From Rehmannia glutinosa (Eukaryota > Streptophyta > Magnoliopsida > Lamiales > Orobanchaceae): a DNA stretch of 64,000 nt. Positions 52,866 to 64,000 of this stretch are shown piece by piece; the first letter of the stretch is position 1, and the number at the start of each line of letters is the position of its first letter. The stretch covers positions 31,968,317 through 32,032,316 of the forward strand of contig CM071931.1 of NCBI GenBank assembly GCA_016081115.2, read 5' to 3'. A program made the position numbers and the translations under genes. Under the pieces are notes generated by a model, which was not told the DNA's origin, did not search any database, and saw only the letters and a program-made list of their open reading frames with translations.

Positions 52866-55400
52866 ATGTCTTTTTCTAAGGATAGTCAAACCGCAAACTA
52901 TAGTGTTGAGGTTGAAATTGAAGATCCGCCTTCGACCCCTCTATTTATTCTTCTCCGAGTTAGAGATATTCCACCTTCGAGTCCCAATGTAGTCGAGCTT
53001 TCAAGTTCGAATCACACGCCTCGTTACGAGACCCCACTGAAAGGACTCACACCATCTTGAGCACATTCCGGTTACTATGTACCGTGAGGGCGTTATTTAT
53101 AAGCTAGGACTAGCTCGAGAAGAGTCCAGTAAAGAAGCATTTAATCCCGATCCTTTAGGTGACGAGCGGAGGAAGGAAAGATGAATCCTCGAGAGCGGGA
53201 GCGAGGAGGGTGAGGGCCTGAAGCGATGGGGGCCGTAAGGCCCGTAGAGGCGGGAGGGCCTGACAGCACGGCGATGCTGGCGCGGGGGACCTGGCTACGT
53301 GTAGAAGGCTGGGTGCTCGACCAAAATGATCGACCAAGTATGCGATCTACGGGAGGTGGAAGCCCTCCGTCGGACGTATAGATTCCAGGCTAATATTGAC
53401 TTCTAGTGCCGGATGGCGTAAAGTGCCCGAGCACCGCCGGAGGGATGCATGGCGTATATACTCTGACCTTACAGTGGGCTGCGATTCCCCTTTTGCTGGT
53501 GATCACAAGGTGGTTTCGCAAGTGGAACCTCCCCTTTCAGTGCACCCCTTGACATGGGGTCGGATTATTGGATTGCTGGTCTAGCAAGAAAGATACCCCC
53601 GTCCTCGGTTCACCGAGCTAAATGAGTTGTTCGTCTGGATGGCGGCCCCCTCGAGCCGAGGACAGCCTTCAGGCTGGTATTATGTGCAAACCAGGCCTGA
53701 ATACCCAGACGGGCTGGTTGAAGGCCTTCCAAAGTCCTTGAAGGAGTGGAAGGATAAATGGGTTTGGGTGAGCGGCGAGTGGCAGACTCGCGTTGGGGAG
53801 GAGGGATTAATCCTCACTCTCCCCTCGAATTTCCGATACAATTTCCGTAAGTGCATCTTCTTTTTTCTTCTCTTTTTTTTTTTTGGCGAGCAGTGATCTG
53901 CCTTTCTTTCTTGTTCTTTCCAGGAAATCTACCTTCCACGGAGGTCTTTGGAAGCCTTTGTCCAAGCTAGACAATATCCAAGCCATAGGCGGAGGGATGA
54001 GAAGAATCAAGTCTTGGCCACTGAGGAGGCAGGCCGAGCCGACTGCGGCCGGCGTGCCCGTTGATCCTCGGGCCGGTGGAAGGGCGGCCGAGGAAGAGGC
54101 GGAAGTGGTGGATGGAGTAGAGGCTCAAGAGGAGACGGAGAGGAGCCCGCCGAGGGCTGAAAGGGAGCAGACTCCTGAGGTGGGGTGATAGCCCGTGCAA
54201 ATAGAGCGAGCTAGGCCGTCCCCGCGACGGCTAGCCCTCGAGCAAGTGCCCATGTCCGTGAGCGGCAGACCATTGAGCGATCGGCGGCGGCCCAAGGTAC
54301 GTATCCATCTACAATTTTTGAGCTTTTCCCTTCTTTAAATCTTTTCATGTTCTTTATTTAGTCCTTCTTTTTGCAGGGCGCGGTGTGGACGTTTTTGCCT
54401 GCCTCTGCCGTGTGAGAAATACGGCCGCTCGTGGGACTAGAGAGACCGTAGGCCAGCCCACTGATGCCGAGGCAGCTCGGAGAGAGAAGATCCATTCCGG
54501 CAAACATCCCACTGATGGTGTCCCGGAAGCGGAGGGGCCCCCACCCCAAAGAAGAAGAGGGGGTATAGTGATCAAGGAGCCTGGGCAGACAGATAGGGCC
54601 AGGCCGACCACGTAAGTGCCTCCTGTACGAGTTCCAGCGGGCGGAGTCCCGAGGACCTTCTCGGACGACCTTGGTTGGGAGGGTCACTTTATCCCCCAAG
54701 TCGAGAGGGAGGAGGCGTGTGAAAGGTTGGCCGGATCGCGGCCTCGGTAGTTTGTGGAATTTGCCAAGTGTTCCACGCCCACCGATGAACAGGTGAAGAA
54801 TTTGCGAAGGCGGACGAGTACCAGGATGTCACCGTGCGAGCCTGGACTACTGGTATCGAGCAATGCGCTGGAAACCGGGAGGAGAATGCCCAATATGCTA
54901 TGGGGTTATCCGGTCTCATTACCGAGATTCTTTGGCATATGATCGGAGAGGAGCAGGACCTGGAGAGGCGTCACCGGGACTTGCAGGACGGTCACGCTAC
55001 CCTCCAAAGGGTTCAAGAGTCCCTAAAAACCCAAGCGGAGGAGGCCGTGGCCAGGGGCAAATCTTTGAGAGGGAGGCTCAGAAGGATGAGGTTGAACGAA
55101 AAACAGTTCCGCCAAAAGGTGAAAAAGAGCTCCGGGCCGAAGTCGTGGAGTTAAAGAAGGCGGTCGCTGCCCATGTCGGGGAGTTAGAGAGGCGTGAAGC
55201 TGAAGTGCACAGGGAGGTAGAAGAGGCCTCCCACAAACAGGTTGAAGAAGCTCGGATGGAAGCCATCCGGGCTTACAAAGACTTGGAGGAGTACGCCTTC
55301 ATGTTGACTGCGGGCACGCGACGGCATTGGGGAGATTCTCAGGACCTCGCGCCGGCAAGTCGTGGTGAGCTCGGCCGAGCTTGTTCAATTGGACGTTGAT
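52866..55400 (+). pseudogene. Antisense accessory ORF of gypsy element 2 (gypsy-type transposon protein-like)
   Basis: The ATG at 52866 opens a 64-codon Ser/Pro-rich segment. After a frame loss, 53396-53900 carries the domain end: GWYYVQTRPEYPDGLVEGLP and KEWKDKWVWVSGEW, the most conserved part of the Transposase_28-like family. An intron follows (donor after 53847, acceptor near 53923). Next come Glu/Arg-rich text to 54188, another intron (acceptor near 54376), a basic segment, and a long coiled coil (about 54950-55290: DLERRHRDLQDGHATLQRVQ, then AEVVELKKAVAAHVGELERR). Many frame changes are present. It has the same layout and position as 232-2373, with different sequence. Function unknown. 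Confidence 0.6.
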
Positions 55401-55900
55401 TTGGATGCCATCCATCCTCGATTCTAGAGACCACCGGTGCCTAGGGACGTTCCTCCTAGGAAGAAAAAGTGGCTTCAAATGAGCCTATCGAGATACCTCC
55501 TCATAGGGCCTGAATCTTTAGCTTTTGAAGTTTTTGTTTAGTTTTCTTTTTGTATTTTCCTTTTGATAGGCTAGATGGCCTTGGGCCTTTTGATGTAATG
55601 GGCTCCGACCCCTTTGTAAATATTTTGCTAGTAAATGAAAGTTCTTCCGGTCACTCGTGCACTTACGCATTTTTAAATTTTTACTAAGTATCGTACTCGC
55701 TTCTCTTTTCTATTGCGTTTTTGCTCTGTCCGCTTCTTTCTTTCATTTTTCTAAGTATGGGCTCGGCCCTCTAACGCATTTGAGTAATGCGAGTAATGGA
55801 CTATAATCGTTGAATTTATTTACCAAGTCTTGTGCTTGGAACTAGGCCAGTCTTTGTTTTGGGTAGGCTCGCCTGGTCGACTCTCTTTTATTTAAATGTG
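55401..55900. other. Convergent 3' ends of accessory ORF and pol of gypsy element 2
   Basis: No further coding domain; T-rich stretches (55520-55580, 55670-55760) could serve as transcript ends. Confidence 0.35.
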
Positions 55901-56010
55901 CGGGGACTTACCCGAGGCGAGCAATCGGTGCTCGGATCTTAGCCGAGCGATCGAAGCGGCACTCGGATCTTGGCCGAGGTGAATGAAGCGGCGCTTGGCA
56001 CTTGGCCGAG
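55901..56010. repeat. Hairpin array with 30-32-bp period (gypsy element 2)
   Basis: Four units start at 55901, 55931, 55962 and 55994: CGGGGACTTACCCG, CTCGGATCTTAGCCGAG, CTCGGATCTTGGCCGAG and CTTGGCACTTGGCCGAG. Stems are CTCGG/CCGAG around an ATCTTAG-like loop. It is the counterpart of the array at 10458-10790. Confidence 0.75.
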
Positions 56011-56079
56011 GCGAATAAAGAATTGCCCCCTTTAGAGAGCTAACATAATATCGATGAAAGGATAGGTCTTTAGAATTGT

Positions 56080-56223
56080 ACCCAAGCCACGAATCTCGAA
56101 CTTTATTAATAATACTTCTTAAGATAGATACATTCCACGGGTGTGCAAACTTTTCTCCGCTTAAATATTCGAGCTCGTACGCCCGTTTGACATGATTTTC
56201 TTTGACTCGGAATGGTCCCTCCC
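56080..56223 (-). pseudogene. C-terminal end of Ty3/gypsy pol (after integrase)
   Basis: From the F1 insertion point, the minus strand reads REGPFRVKE, then RAYELEYLSGEKFAHPWNV, the conserved WEGPYRV...GAYRL...PWN motif at the end of plant gypsy integrase. The upstream pol must lie beyond the inserted F1 copy, outside the window. It shows that gypsy element 2 is on the minus strand and its accessory ORF is antisense. Confidence 0.75.
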
Positions 56224-57719
56224 TGTAAGTCAAGCGGCTACGATAATCTAGAGGGGGTGAATAGATTATCTCCATCTTTTCGATTTCGCCCTCTTTTTAC
56301 GAATGCGCCAAGATAATAACAAATGTGCGGAATGTAAATAGCACACGTCGATTTATAGAGCTTCACCCCACCTAGGGACTACGTGCTCTACCACCCCAAG
56401 ATATCAGGATGGATTTCAAAAAGAAAAAGAATTTTATTAATTACCAAAATTAATACAAACTCAACTTACAACACCTTGAAGAGCACCACACTCTTCTTCA
56501 ACAACACCTTTGGAGATTACCACAATCTCCTTTGAAGATCACCACAATCTTCCTTCAACGGCACCTTGTGAAGATTACCACAATCTTCAACCTTGAAGAA
56601 TACCAAATTCTTCAACACCTCAATAAGAAGATCACCACAATCTTCTTGCACCTATCACCTAGATCATCCAAGTGTGTTCTTACCACAAGAACACTCACAA
56701 GGATATCTTGTGTTGAATGATAACCAAAAATCAAGATTACAACTCAATAATGAATATTACAATTTGTGTGCAAAGTGTAATCAAGAAAATCCTGGACCTC
56801 AAAGATGTGAAAGTGATAAGCTAGACAAATTTACAACAAGAATTATAACAATGAAGAACAAATATTTGCTTGAAGTGTATCTTGTTGTGTTGTATCTCAA
56901 TTGTTGTATTTGTTACTCCAAAACTTCTCTATTTATAGGAGATGATTGATCAAGCATAGGCTCCTCTTGGGGATTGAAAATCTACAGAAAAATACAATTA
57001 AAATCAAGAATATAGTTGTTGAAATCAATCCCACATTTAAGAAATATGTCCGTTGTCAAACCGTCATATTTTTTTGTCAAATATAGAGCGACCGGTCGCA
57101 CGAAATATAAGTTTGAAACGAAGCACGATGAAATTTACACAAGGCGGCCGATCGGCCGACGTAGGGTCACCAGGTCGACCCCGACTTCAACCGGTCCCCT
57201 CATGGGATTGAGAAGAAAAAAATTGTTTTCAAAGTGCACGTTAGTGCAGTCGACCCGCGGGCGACGGTCGACCCGAGCGGCACCGGTCGACCACGGGCGA
57301 CGGTCGACCCCAGCGACGGTCGACCTGTCACGATTTTTCTTCCGTCTCATTTTCTGTTTCAAAATCATCTTGTGCACGGGTTGCCCTATAGAAGCGGCCG
57401 GTCGACAAGAGACAACAATGTTGTCCAATATTTGTCGAAAATAAAACTCAAGAAATACTCCGAGAATTTAGTAAAAACATTTTAAACCAATCGGGAGTAT
57501 TTAGACAACATTTAGAAACCTTGTTTTGAAGTAAAAACATATAAACGTAAAATCAGTAGAAGTGTTGTCCAATTTTATCTAAAGTAAAACTTGAAGAAAT
57601 ACTCCGCAAAATATTAAAATCATTTTAAATCATTTAGAAGTATTTGGACAACAATTAAAAACATTGTTTTGGTGTAAAAATAAAATCATCAAAATTAAGA
57701 TAAAAACATGTATCAAACA
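56224..57719 (-). repeat. F1 copy 2, 3' LTR (1496 bp)
   Basis: Plus strand TGTAAGTCAAGCGGC...ATCAAACA. TATA box on the minus strand at 56927-56938; palindrome array 57088-57410. A 60-bp duplication-like segment near the outer end (about 57480-57620) makes it longer than the copy 1 LTRs. Confidence 0.9.
57088..57410. repeat. Palindrome array in U3 of F1 copy 2 LTR
   Basis: GCGACCGGTCGC, GGCCGATCGGCC, GCACCGGTCGACC, several GACGGTCGACC and GCGGCCGGTCGAC. It lies 150-472 bp upstream of the TATA box. The words are related to, but not the same as, those in copy 1. Confidence 0.75.
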
Positions 57720-57737
57720 ATCTCCCCCTTTTTGATG
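57720..57737 (-). other. Polypurine tract of F1 copy 2
   Basis: Minus strand CATCAAAAAGGGGGAGAT next to the LTR TG, as in copy 1. Additional CTCCCCCT-like tracts recur at about 57892, 57986 and 58147. Confidence 0.85.
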
Positions 57738-59034
57738 ATTACAAACCAAAACAATTTTTACAAAAAATAGGAGAACAATTTTAGAAAAGATTTTTACGGT
57801 AAAAATATTTAACCGTTTGGAAGCAACCAACATTTCCAAAATATAAAAGCAACCAAGTAGGGGAGTAAATATGTTCAGAAATAAGCACAAGCTCCCCCTA
57901 TCAACAAGCACATCAAGAATAATGTAAAAGCAATTATCCATAAGCTAAAAGCTTAGCTTTTACATTTTGTTCAAGAGCTTATAAGCTCCCCCTGTCACAA
58001 AACACCTTTAGACAAGTATAGACATGTATATAAGTCAATCAAGCAACAATTGGACTAAAGAAAATCACAACTTATGGCTTTTATGAGCCATAGCTTATAC
58101 TTTTATCACAAGTTTTATTAGCTTCTTTGAGCCGATTTCCTATTTCTCCCCCTTTGGAATCATCAAAAAAGAAGGTTAGGATGATAAAAGCGTCATACAA
58201 ATATTTCAAAGTGCGGTTAAAGAGACGGTTTATCAACCATTGAGCAATATAAACTTAGAATCCAAGAAAAATGGGAGAAATGTATCATAAGAAATCCATA
58301 AGCTCATTAGTTAGCCAAAAACATGATCTCAAAAGATTTTAAGACATTGAAAATAAGAGATTCATGTATGTGATGATATTTTCATTGAAGCATTATAACG
58401 AACACTTGGCGGGCGTCAAAGATTTGAAAAGATATATATAGCCCTTGTAAATGAAATCTAGCCAAGTTTTTCATACCATCACCAAACTACAACATACAAA
58501 ACATCATAATAGCAAAGCTTAACAAGATCATATGCAAGATATATCAAGAAATATGCAACATTTGTCCATCAAATAAGAGGCTCAACAAAGTAGATTCTCA
58601 GGGTTCAACCCAATTGAGATAAATTTAGCCTAAGAGATCAAAGCATTACAAATGCCAAAAATAGAAGATCTATCAAGTAATATAAGTCATGCCTCAAATA
58701 ATACATATAAGGCATTACAAATGTCCCTAATTATCCATCTAGTATAATGATCAAAACATCTAAAGCAAAAATAAAAGAAGCATTTTTACCATCAAGTACT
58801 TCATACCAATTATCAAACAATGCCATATAAGAATATCTTTACCATCAAATACTCCATCAATATCGGGATCATCCACAAGTCATTATTAACTTGCAATTTT
58901 AACCCTTTCAAGAAGACAAACAAATCTCGGTAGTACGAAAGAGTTTTACAAAAAAGTTCATGGAAATACAAAATAGCATGAATAAGATAGAAAATGCTAG
59001 AGTAGCAAAGGGGTGGGGACATCATTCCTCGTCA
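57738..59034 (-). other. F1 copy 2 noncoding 3' internal region
   Basis: AT-rich, homologous to 4481-5545 in layout; no gene. Confidence 0.55.
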
Positions 59035-60350
59035 GGAGAAGCAAGATCCGGGAATAAAGTCTTTGATGAATTTCTTCAACTTTAGATAGACTTTTGCATT
59101 TTGGAGGTCTTTTGCTCCAAAGCCTCATACCTCGCCTCATGAAAAGCCCTTAACTCATCAAATTCGGCCAGGTATACCTCCTAAGGCGGTTGAGCCGGTA
59201 TTACCCTCGGATTGCTCGTTCGCCTCCTTCCGCCAATCTTGTGGCCTCGACATCATCAAAAGAAGTCATTTGGATCGGGGATTCTTGACCTCTTCCTCTA
59301 GCCATTTTAGTTAGTCGAATGTCCGTATTCTTGCGCATAGTGACAATTTGGGAGATGTTATCAATGTCAAAGTCATTTTTGAAATACCTCAGAGTTACAC
59401 TCAGCGAAGGTAGTCCCGGGTGTATAAGAATTTTACAAATCGATTTCCCATAACCAACACTTATTACCTTGAGTGATGGACTCGATTAGACATTGAATAA
59501 GTATGGCGCAAAGTTAAGCGGTTCCTCTAGCAATCTTATAAGTCAAAAATAATCCATGTTGCTAGGCATCTTACCCGCCTTTCCACAAATACGATGGCGA
59601 CAATAACAGATAAAATTCGATGCTCAAGTGTCATCTTAATAATGAATACTTTGGCCATACGCCCAAATATGTCTTAACTTCTTTCATGGACACCCCCAAC
59701 ATTTCACCATTCCAAGTACCACAAGAAAAATAGTCCCAACCACCTTCTCTAACATGTAAAAGCCGACAAATATCATTAGGAGTCCACCTAAAATGAGCGA
59801 CCCTTATAAACGAATTTATGGCAACCGGCTTTCTTTCATCATCATATTGCACCCACATATTAGCATAAAAATGTTGGATAACATCATCATCATACAAAAC
59901 ATATGCATGCTCCCACTTAAATACATCCAACTTGCTCCTCAAGAATCCTCTAATAGTAGGATATTCATTTGTAAATGAATTAAAAAAGCGACACATTTTA
60001 GTCCGAGCAATCGATTTTCCTCCCATTCCGAATCCTCATAGTACCATTCCGCATACTTATTGATGAAATTAAGAACATTATTAGAATGATGAGCTTGAGT
60101 AATAAATGATTTCTTACTTTTAAGCCAACTTGGCAATTTTGGAGCGAAATAGTTCGCGGAGCTCGGCAATTTGGGCCCGAGAGAGGTATAGGATTTTGAA
60201 CGTCATCACCTTCTTGAGCCATGTTTCTGCGGGTAGCTCGAATATCCCTTTGTTCGGCTTCTTCTTGCAGATTTCTCGAAGAACCCTCTCCTCGCCCCTT
60301 CTACGCTTGGAGATGGGATTTCGACCAGTGGAATTCTTTGGGGGAGCCAT
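59035..60350 (-). pseudogene. F1 ORF2, second copy (broken)
   Basis: It starts with ATG at 60350 and a basic N-terminus (NPISKRRRGEE). Broken segments follow; 60026-59631 holds the recognisable domain with DDDVIQHFYANMWV, FIRVAHFRWTPNDICRLLHV and LGVSMKEVKTYLGVWP, matching the ELIKRFYANMW, SWTLADICNHF and DEVKTFLGVFP parts of copy 1. The C-terminal coiled-coil part (about 59400-59035) is frameshifted. Protein divergence from copy 1 is large although the order of motifs is kept, so the two copies belong to different subfamilies. Confidence 0.6.
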
Positions 60351-60508
60351 ATATATAAGATTCTTGAAAAAATAAGAGGATTAGCAACAAGAATCGTGAA
60401 AATGATGAAGATTTGAAGAACTTAGAGAAAAGAGCAAGGGTTTTGGAAAATTTTAGTGTTCTGTTTCAAGAAGAAAACAGACGGGTTATATCCCAAAATT
60501 TTGGCACA

Positions 60509-60537
60509 GGCGGCCGAAGTAAGTGCGACCGGTCGGC
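60509..60537. repeat. Palindromes upstream of F1 copy 2 ORF2
   Basis: GGCGGCCG and GCGACCGGTCGGC, 160-187 bp upstream of the ORF2 ATG; counterpart of 7098-7132. Confidence 0.6.
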
Positions 60538-60559
60538 GTCTTGAAGCGATTTGGTTGCC

Positions 60560-61200
60560 ACTGCCGACCATCAATCTGTTTTTCTTTCTAAATTTTCAAA
60601 AGTCGATTTTCACCCAAAAAGTTTTAAAACATTGCAAAAAGATAATTTTGGACCATATCAACAAATACGAGTTTCGGAAAACATATATTAGAAAATCGAG
60701 ACTTAACGAGTAGTGCCCTTTTAAGAAAAATTTGCAAAATTATTTAGGGGCAACTTAGGGTTGAAATGAAATATCTTGAAAGATATGTGCATAAGCATAA
60801 TATCGAGTTCTAAGAGAAATACGAGTGAACATACCTCGATAGTTTAAGAAACTTTGACAGCGAAATAGCCAATGAATATGAGATATATATCTACAATTAA
60901 CCCTAGACAAAAATTTGCACAAAAGTACAAGTGTAGCCAAGTAATAGGAGATATCAAAAAAATGCTTATCTTTATGAAAACACATAAAAGATAATAAACC
61001 ACATAAATTAATTAAATGCTCAAGAGTTTTAAAACCATCATATAAGGTCTTTTTTTTTTTAAATTTTTTAAAACACAATATATATTGAAGACCTTAATTA
61101 AAAATAAATAATTGAAAACTCATTTGCAATTAAGATACAAATAAACATGCATCTTAACTAAATAAAATACATATTTAAATGGGAGATACGGGTTACCAAT
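60560..61200 (-). other. F1 copy 2 spacer between gag and ORF2
   Basis: AT-rich, no gene recognised. Confidence 0.4.
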
Positions 61201-61210
61201 TACGCCATTT

Positions 61211-62640
61211 TCACGGGTTGTGCCGTTCCCATTGTTGATGATATCTTCCTTGAGAAGTCATTTTGTTGATGATGACTTCTTTGATTCTGCACGTGATTTC
61301 GAGGTTTGTTACCTTCCCATTGTTTGATAATCTCTTCTCTTTTTGAAAATCATCTAGTTGATGATGTCTTTGCCATTTCAAGAGTGAGTTCTTCCTATTT
61401 TTGATTATATCTTCTTCTTGAAATTGACTTTGTTGAAAATGTTTTCTCCTTCTTTGATCAAATGCCGCGGTCATTTGATGTCTTCTTAGCGGTATAACTT
61501 TTCTCAGAGCCATTATTTCACGGGTACTAATACAACATTATTTTGTGGTGCCCCTCAAGTGTTTGGGTCCTTTAGGATTAGCTTTGAGACTTTTAGGTCT
61601 CAAGAATAATTGGAGCTATTTCCCCGACAAAGAATTAGCTGTATGACCCTTTACATAATAAAAACAAGTAACAATTTTAGGAGTATAATGACCAACATGC
61701 ATAGGGACTTGATTCTTTTTCATATGATTAACAACATTAGGCATGATCAAGTCGTTATCACAATTATGAATATCAACAATATTGGGCATTTTATTGGTAC
61801 TCAGTTGGATTTTAATAAATCCTTTTTCATGCTTTCAATATTCTCAACAAAGTACTATTTTCTTTTTCAAGGTTTCTAACCTTGTCAAGTGTGGTGGTGT
61901 GAGCACATGATAGTGATTCATAGGAAGTAAATAAACTATCCTTTATCATTTTTCAAAACAATGAATTACTTTTTCAAATTTTTGTATTTAACAAGTAAGC
62001 TTGGAATTCATTTTTGTAGTTCATCAAAATCATTTTGCAAATCACTATAATCATTTTGTATAACAATATCATAGGAAGTAGAGGGTTTAAGACATACCTC
62101 ATTTTCTTCTTCGTACCCATGAGGCATTGTTCAACTTCTTCATCATGGGAGTTTGTAGAAGGCTCGTCCGTGTTGTTGGATTTGATGTTGTATCCATTTG
62201 TGAAGTAGATGCTTTTGAGTTGCTTCTTTCATTTGCATATACTTCATGGGGAGGGGCTTCTAATTTTTTGCCATACTCCATGTGCCGTCGAATACCTACA
62301 ACATGATCAAATTCCAAAGTAGTAAGTGAACAATACAAAATATCATGACTTTACCATTTAAGGAGATGATTCTCTTCTCTTCATCATTGAGCTCTTTGAA
62401 GCCTTTAGAGGTGTGTGGTGTATTCTTCATCGAAAATGGATTCTCCATTGATGATGGTATTCAAATATCGAACCAACTTTGTAAATAGCATTCCATTCTT
62501 TCTTTCCAAAATGTAAAATTTTTGGAATCAAATAGTGGTGGGCTTGGTGGTGGAGGTGCAGTAGGATGAGCTTCATCCGTGGCCCGGCGATCGTTCTCTT
62601 CACTCGCGGTGTGAAGCAGGCTTGCCAAAGAGTTTGGCTT
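61211..62640 (-). pseudogene. F1 copy 2 gag remnant
   Basis: Minus-strand pieces match copy 1 gag: SPPLFDSKNFTFWKERMECY near 62545-62480, ELNDEEKRIISLNGK near 62395, and a middle part at 62338-62099 (YCSLTTLEFDHVVGI, VYANERSNSKAS). The coiled-coil region (62090-61780) and the C-terminal tail (61513-61211) follow. Frameshifts and stops are frequent, and the zinc knuckle is not intact. Confidence 0.65.
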
Positions 62641-62648
62641 TGATACCC
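62636..62648 (-). other. Primer-binding site of F1 copy 2
   Basis: Minus strand GGTATCAAAGCC beside the LTR end, as in copy 1 with one changed base. Confidence 0.75.
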
Positions 62649-62650
62649 TT

Positions 62651-64000
62651 TGTGAGTCAGCGGATACGATAATCAGAGGGGGGGTGAATAGATTATCTCA
62701 TCTTTCGATTTCGCCCTCTTTTTCTTACGAATGCGCCAAGATAATAACAAAGGTGCGGAATGTAAATAGCACTACGTCGATTTATAGAGCTTACACCCCA
62801 CCAGGGACTACGTGCTCTACCACCCCGATATATCAGGGATGGATTTCAAAAAGAAAAGAATTTTATTAATTACCAAAATTAATACAAACTCAACTTACAA
62901 CACCTTGAAGAGCACCACACTCTTCTTCAACAACACCTTTGGAGATTACCACAATCTCCTTTGAAGATCACCCGCAATCTTCCTTCAGCGGCACCTTGTG
63001 AAGATTACCACAATCTTCACCTTGAAGAATACCAAATTCTTCAACACCTCAATAAGAATATCACCACAATCTTTTGCACCTATCACCTAGATCATCAGTG
63101 TGTTCTACCACAAGAACACTCAAAGGATATCTTGTGTTGAATGATAACCAAAATCAAGATTACAACTCAATAATGAATATTACAATTTAAGTGCAAAGTG
63201 TAATCAAGAAAAGCCTGAACCTCAAAGATGTCAAAGCGATGCGAGGCAAATTTACAACAAGAATTATAACAATGAAGAACAAATATTTGCTTGAAGTGTA
63301 TCTTGTTGTGTTGTATCTCAATTGTTGTATTTGTTGCTCCAAAACTTCCTATTTATAGGAGATGATTGATCAAGCATAGGCTCCTCTTGGATTGAAAATC
63401 TGAGAAAAATACAATTAAAATCAAGAATATAGCTGTTAGAAATCAATCCCACATTTTAAGGAAATATGCCTGTTTGTCAAGCGGTCATATTTTGTTGTCG
63501 AAATCGGAAGCGGCCGGTCGCACGAAATAGAAGTTTGAAGCGAAACGCGGTAAATTTACCGCAGGCGACCGATCGACCACGACTTCTTGAGTCCCCCTCA
63601 TGGGATTGAGAAGAAAAAAAAATTAAATTTCAAAGTGCACGTTAGTCTTAGGTCGACCCGCAGGCGGCCGTCGGAGGCCGGTTGATACCAGGCGGCCGTC
63701 GACCAGACGATTTTCTTCCATCTCATTACATTTCAAAAAATCATCTTGATGCAGGTGCCCTATAGAAGCGGCCGGTCGACGAAGAGCAGAAATGTTGTCC
63801 GATATTTGTCGAAAAATAAAACTCAAGAAATACTAAGGAATTTAGTAAAAACATTTTAAACCAATCGGGAGTATTTAGACAACATTAGAAACACTTGTTT
63901 TGAAGTAAAAACATATAAACGTAAAATCATTTAGAAGTGTTTGTCCAATTTTATCTAAAGTAAAACTTGAGGAAAGAAATCTTTCAGGAAAATATTAAAA
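62651..64000 (-). repeat. F1 copy 2, 5' LTR (incomplete at window end)
   Basis: Plus strand starts TGTGAGTCAGCGG; TATA box near 63348-63358; palindrome array about 63505-63785 with GCGGCCGGTCGC, GGCGACCGATCGACC, GGCGGCCGTCGACC and GCGGCCGGTCGACG. Many single-base deletions relative to 56224-57719. Confidence 0.85.

Larger units (their letters stand above)
56224..64000 (-). mobile_element. F1 copy 2 (non-autonomous copia-type element, cut by window end)
   Basis: Same structure as 3257-10452: LTR 56224-57719, polypurine tract, ORF2, gag, primer-binding site, LTR from 62651 on. It is inserted into the end of gypsy element 2 pol; CTCCC precedes the left LTR, and the matching duplication lies outside. 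It is more decayed than copy 1, with many single-base gaps. Confidence 0.9.

Overview
This is nuclear DNA of a flowering plant, most likely a eudicot. It holds one intact plant-type nuclear gene with spliceosomal introns, and almost everything else is plant transposable elements, many nested in each other. The species cannot be named from the sequence. Small indels break many element ORFs; some may be long-read assembly errors rather than decay.

Left part (1-13056). The window opens in a Cassandra-like TRIM LTR fragment with a 5S rRNA-like block. Next comes a large non-autonomous Ty3/gypsy element on the minus strand: LTR 12523-13056, primer-binding site, gag remnant, no pol. A plus-strand antisense accessory ORF (232-2373) lies at its far end, and an array of hairpins with a 31-bp period lies between. 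A complete non-autonomous copia-type LTR element sits inside it (3257-10452, minus strand, target-site duplication GATCC). This inner element, called family F1 here, carries gag and one extra ORF of the plant transposon-protein type but no protease, integrase or RT.

Middle part (13115-25280). A CACTA element carries a spliced Ulp1-like protease domain whose catalytic His is replaced by Tyr. It is followed by an hAT MITE with a perfect 8-bp duplication, a solo gypsy LTR with a 5-bp duplication, a SINE with a 14-bp duplication, a nest of LTRs inside an hAT-like element, and a minisatellite with higher-order structure.

Host gene (25281-33840, minus strand). This is NRPB7, the RNA polymerase II subunit RPB7. 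All six coding exons are intact, and a 6.7-kb third intron contains a nearly full-length RTE LINE in antisense orientation (17-bp duplication). Upstream lie a promoter with two TGGGC motifs, a PIF/Harbinger-like MITE and an A/C-rich island.

Right part (35740-64000). A copia remnant is split by a 12.9-kb CACTA element (36838-49780, duplication ATT). The CACTA carries three captured exons of a plastid trigger-factor (TIG-like) gene, a small CACTA (46844-48305, duplication CAT) and a non-autonomous Athila-like gypsy element. A second minus-strand gypsy (LTR 51800-52376, antisense accessory ORF 52866-55400, hairpin array, end of pol) is interrupted at 56223 by a second F1 copy that runs off the window.

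The most interesting pattern is regulatory. F1 LTRs, a diverged relative (20881-22325) and the unrelated Athila-like LTRs all carry an array of short GC-rich palindromes about 150-620 bp upstream of a TATA box. F1 repeats the same palindromes in front of its second ORF. Separately, two different gypsy elements share a 31-bp-period hairpin array with a conserved loop and covarying stems next to their antisense ORFs.
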